Shown: piece by piece, positions 62,802 to 64,000 of the stretch
How positions within the stretch are numbered: position 1 is the stretch's first letter
Layout of the letters: every line of letters starts with the position of its first letter
Source of the DNA: Bacillus infantis NRRL B-14911
GTDB taxonomy: Bacteria; Bacillota; Bacilli; Bacillales; Cytobacillaceae
Length of the DNA: 64,000 bases
Assembly (NCBI RefSeq): GCF_000473245.1
Contig: NC_022524.1
Location: forward strand, 3,558,501-3,622,500
Direction: 5' to 3'
Program-made: the position numbers and the translations under genes
The notes under the pieces: model-generated
Seen by the model: only the letters and a program-made list of their open reading frames with translations
What the model was told of the DNA's origin: nothing
The model's database searches: none

Positions 62802-64000
62802 TTAATGCCGGTCAATGAGCTGGCACATCATCATGGCTTTTCCTACGAGAATGCCTTCACTGAAAACTTCGACGTCTACTTTGCCGAATTTGCGACCGGC
62901 TTCAAGTATTTTTGGAACGATTTCGAGTACGCTGTCGATCTGGACAGGCTTCAGGAAGTAGATAGTCATATTCTCAACAACAAGATCCCCTTTTTTATAG
63001 CTTCTCAGGACTCTGTTGGCTGCTTCGGTGACAATGGTTGTGAACACGCCGTAAGAGATTGTGCCGAGGGGATTGGTCATCTGGGGGCTGACCTCGCAGC
63101 GGTATACATCTTCTCCCCTCGCCTTTCCGCGCGACAGGACCAGCTGGCTTGTTACAGTATCATCAATTGTCTCTCCCACCTGCGGCTGCCTCTGGATCAT
63201 CTGCAGCGCCTTGAGTACATCCTGCCTGCTGATGATCCCCTGGAGCCGATTGGCTTCATCGGCAACTGGAAGAACCTCGATGCCTTCCCAGACCATCATA
63301 TGGGCGGCTGATGCTACACTTGTCTTCCCGTTTACAGTCATCGGGCTTTTGGTCATCAGCTTATCGATAGCTGATTCCGGAGCATGTCCCATTATATCCT
63401 TTGAAGTGATCATGCCCTGTATTTTCATATTCTGATCCACGACAGGGAAGCGGCTGTGAAGGGTTTCCCTGTTGCGGCCATGCCATTCTGAAACAGTTTC
63501 AGAGGAATAAAGGAACACCGTTTCCTGCAGTGGGGTCAAAATATCCTCTACCATGACAATCTCTTTTTTGATCAGCTGATCATAGATGGCCCTGTTGATC
63601 ATCGTGGCAACAGTAAACGTATCATAGCTAGTCGAGATGATCGGCAGCTGAAGGTCATCTGCCAGCTTTTTGACCTCATCATCCGTATCGAATCCGCCTG
63701 TAATCAGGACCGCCGCCTCTGCTTTAAGTGCAAGCTCATGGGCGCGTGTCCTGTTTCCTATGATCAGCAGGTTCCCGGCGCCTGTATAGCGCATCATGGC
63801 TTCCAGCTTCATGGCGCCGATCACGAATTTATTAAGGGTTTTATGGAGGCCGTCGCGGCCTCCAAGGACAGTCCCATCTACAATGTTGACCACTTCAGCG
63901 AATGTCAGCTTTTCAATATTCTCTTTTTTCTTCCTTTCGATCCTGATGGTGCCGACTCTTTCAATCGTGCTAACATATCCTTTATTTTCAGCATCCTTGA
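62802..64000 (-). CDS. ytoI: CBS-DRTGG-hotdog protein YtoI, 5' end cut by window edge
   Basis: Cytosolic multidomain protein; about 400 codons are present and the frame continues past base 64000, so the N-terminal helix-turn-helix is only partly in the window (the edge encodes NKGYVSTIERVGTIRIERK). Order: DRTGG domain near VNIVDGTVLGGRDGLHKT, two CBS motifs (SRFPVVDQNMKIQGMITSKD; VLPVADEANRLQGIISRQDV), then a thioesterase-like hotdog domain (NPLGTISYGVFTTIVTEAAN). Probably a nucleotide-sensing regulator; ligand and targets are not known to me. An internal ATG at 63893 is not the start, because homology extends beyond it. Confidence 0.9.
   Translation of the reverse strand, partial: KDAENKGYVSTIERVGTIRIERKKKENIEKLTFAEVVNIVDGTVLGGRDGLHKTLNKFVIGAMKLEAMMRYTGAGNLLIIGNRTRAHELALKAEAAVLITGGFDTDDEVKKLADDLQLPIISTSYDTFTVATMINRAIYDQLIKKEIVMVEDILTPLQETVFLYSSETVSEWHGRNRETLHSRFPVVDQNMKIQGMITSKDIMGHAPESAIDKLMTKSPMTVNGKTSVASAAHMMVWEGIEVLPVADEANRLQGIISRQDVLKALQMIQRQPQVGETIDDTVTSQLVLSRGKARGEDVYRCEVSPQMTNPLGTISYGVFTTIVTEAANRVLRSYKKGDLVVENMTIYFLKPVQIDSVLEIVPKILEAGRKFGKVDVEVFSEGILVGKAMMMCQLIDRH

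Overview
The window looks like a core-chromosome segment of a Bacillaceae bacterium. Evidence is the sporulation genes (sspI, ytrH, ytrI, ytvI, ytaF, ytxC), AGGAGG-type ribosome binding sites with frequent TTG/GTG starts, T-box and L20 leaders, and a gene order that I recall as close to the Bacillus subtilis region etfB-lcfA-mutS2-polX-pheST-rplT-infC-thrS-dnaI-dnaB-speD-gapB-polA-phoPR-citZ-pyk-pfkA-accDA-dnaE-ytoI. Several features I do not recall from B. subtilis 168 (hflKC next to polA, a GntR gene beside the malic enzyme gene, a MaoC-like gene beside phoP) and abundant intergenic repeats suggest a relative such as Cytobacillus or Mesobacillus; the genus is a guess. I see no rRNA, tRNA, prophage, transposase or CRISPR.

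Layout. 1-4278 is a fatty-acid degradation cluster (etfB partial, fadB, fadR, lcfA) with a clear FadR operator, a full-match CcpA cre site and a second unidentified palindrome over the lcfA start site. 4477-10245 is a DNA-maintenance and division cluster (a 27-residue membrane peptide, yshE, mutS2, polX, cvpA, zapA), divergent from rnhC. 12127-18867 holds pheST with its T-box, an rRNA/tRNA methyltransferase, sspI, an M42 peptidase and a dimeric dUTPase. 19031-24100 holds sigma-W-type ysdB, a TVP38 protein, the infC-rpmI-rplT operon with an L20 leader and an AUU start, and thrS with its T-box. 24511-29667 has ytxC, dnaI, dnaB, nrdR and speD. 30244-36795 has gapB (CcpN boxes), coaE, ytaF, mutM and polA.

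36992-46110 contains hflKC, phoPR, a MaoC-like gene and the TCA genes mdh, icd and citZ. 46480-59776 contains ytwI, ytvI, fxsA, pyk, pfkA, accDA, a GntR regulator, malic enzyme and dnaE. The window ends with ytrHI, nrnA, ytpI and the 5'-truncated ytoI. Nearly all genes run on the minus strand; the plus-strand exceptions are rnhC, sspI, ysdB, ytvI, ytrHI and ytpI.

Carbon-flow regulation is a theme: FadR and cre on beta-oxidation, CcpN boxes on gapB, a cre-like site at citZ, and an identical GntR-type palindrome in front of both malic enzyme and acetyl-CoA carboxylase. The most unusual non-coding content is a family of about 124-bp tandem repeats (32855-33236, plus copies near 59915 and 62621) whose hairpin arms differ between copies but keep base pairing, and a 133-bp palindromic element duplicated in tandem at 11733-12044 with an inverted copy at 29961-30094.
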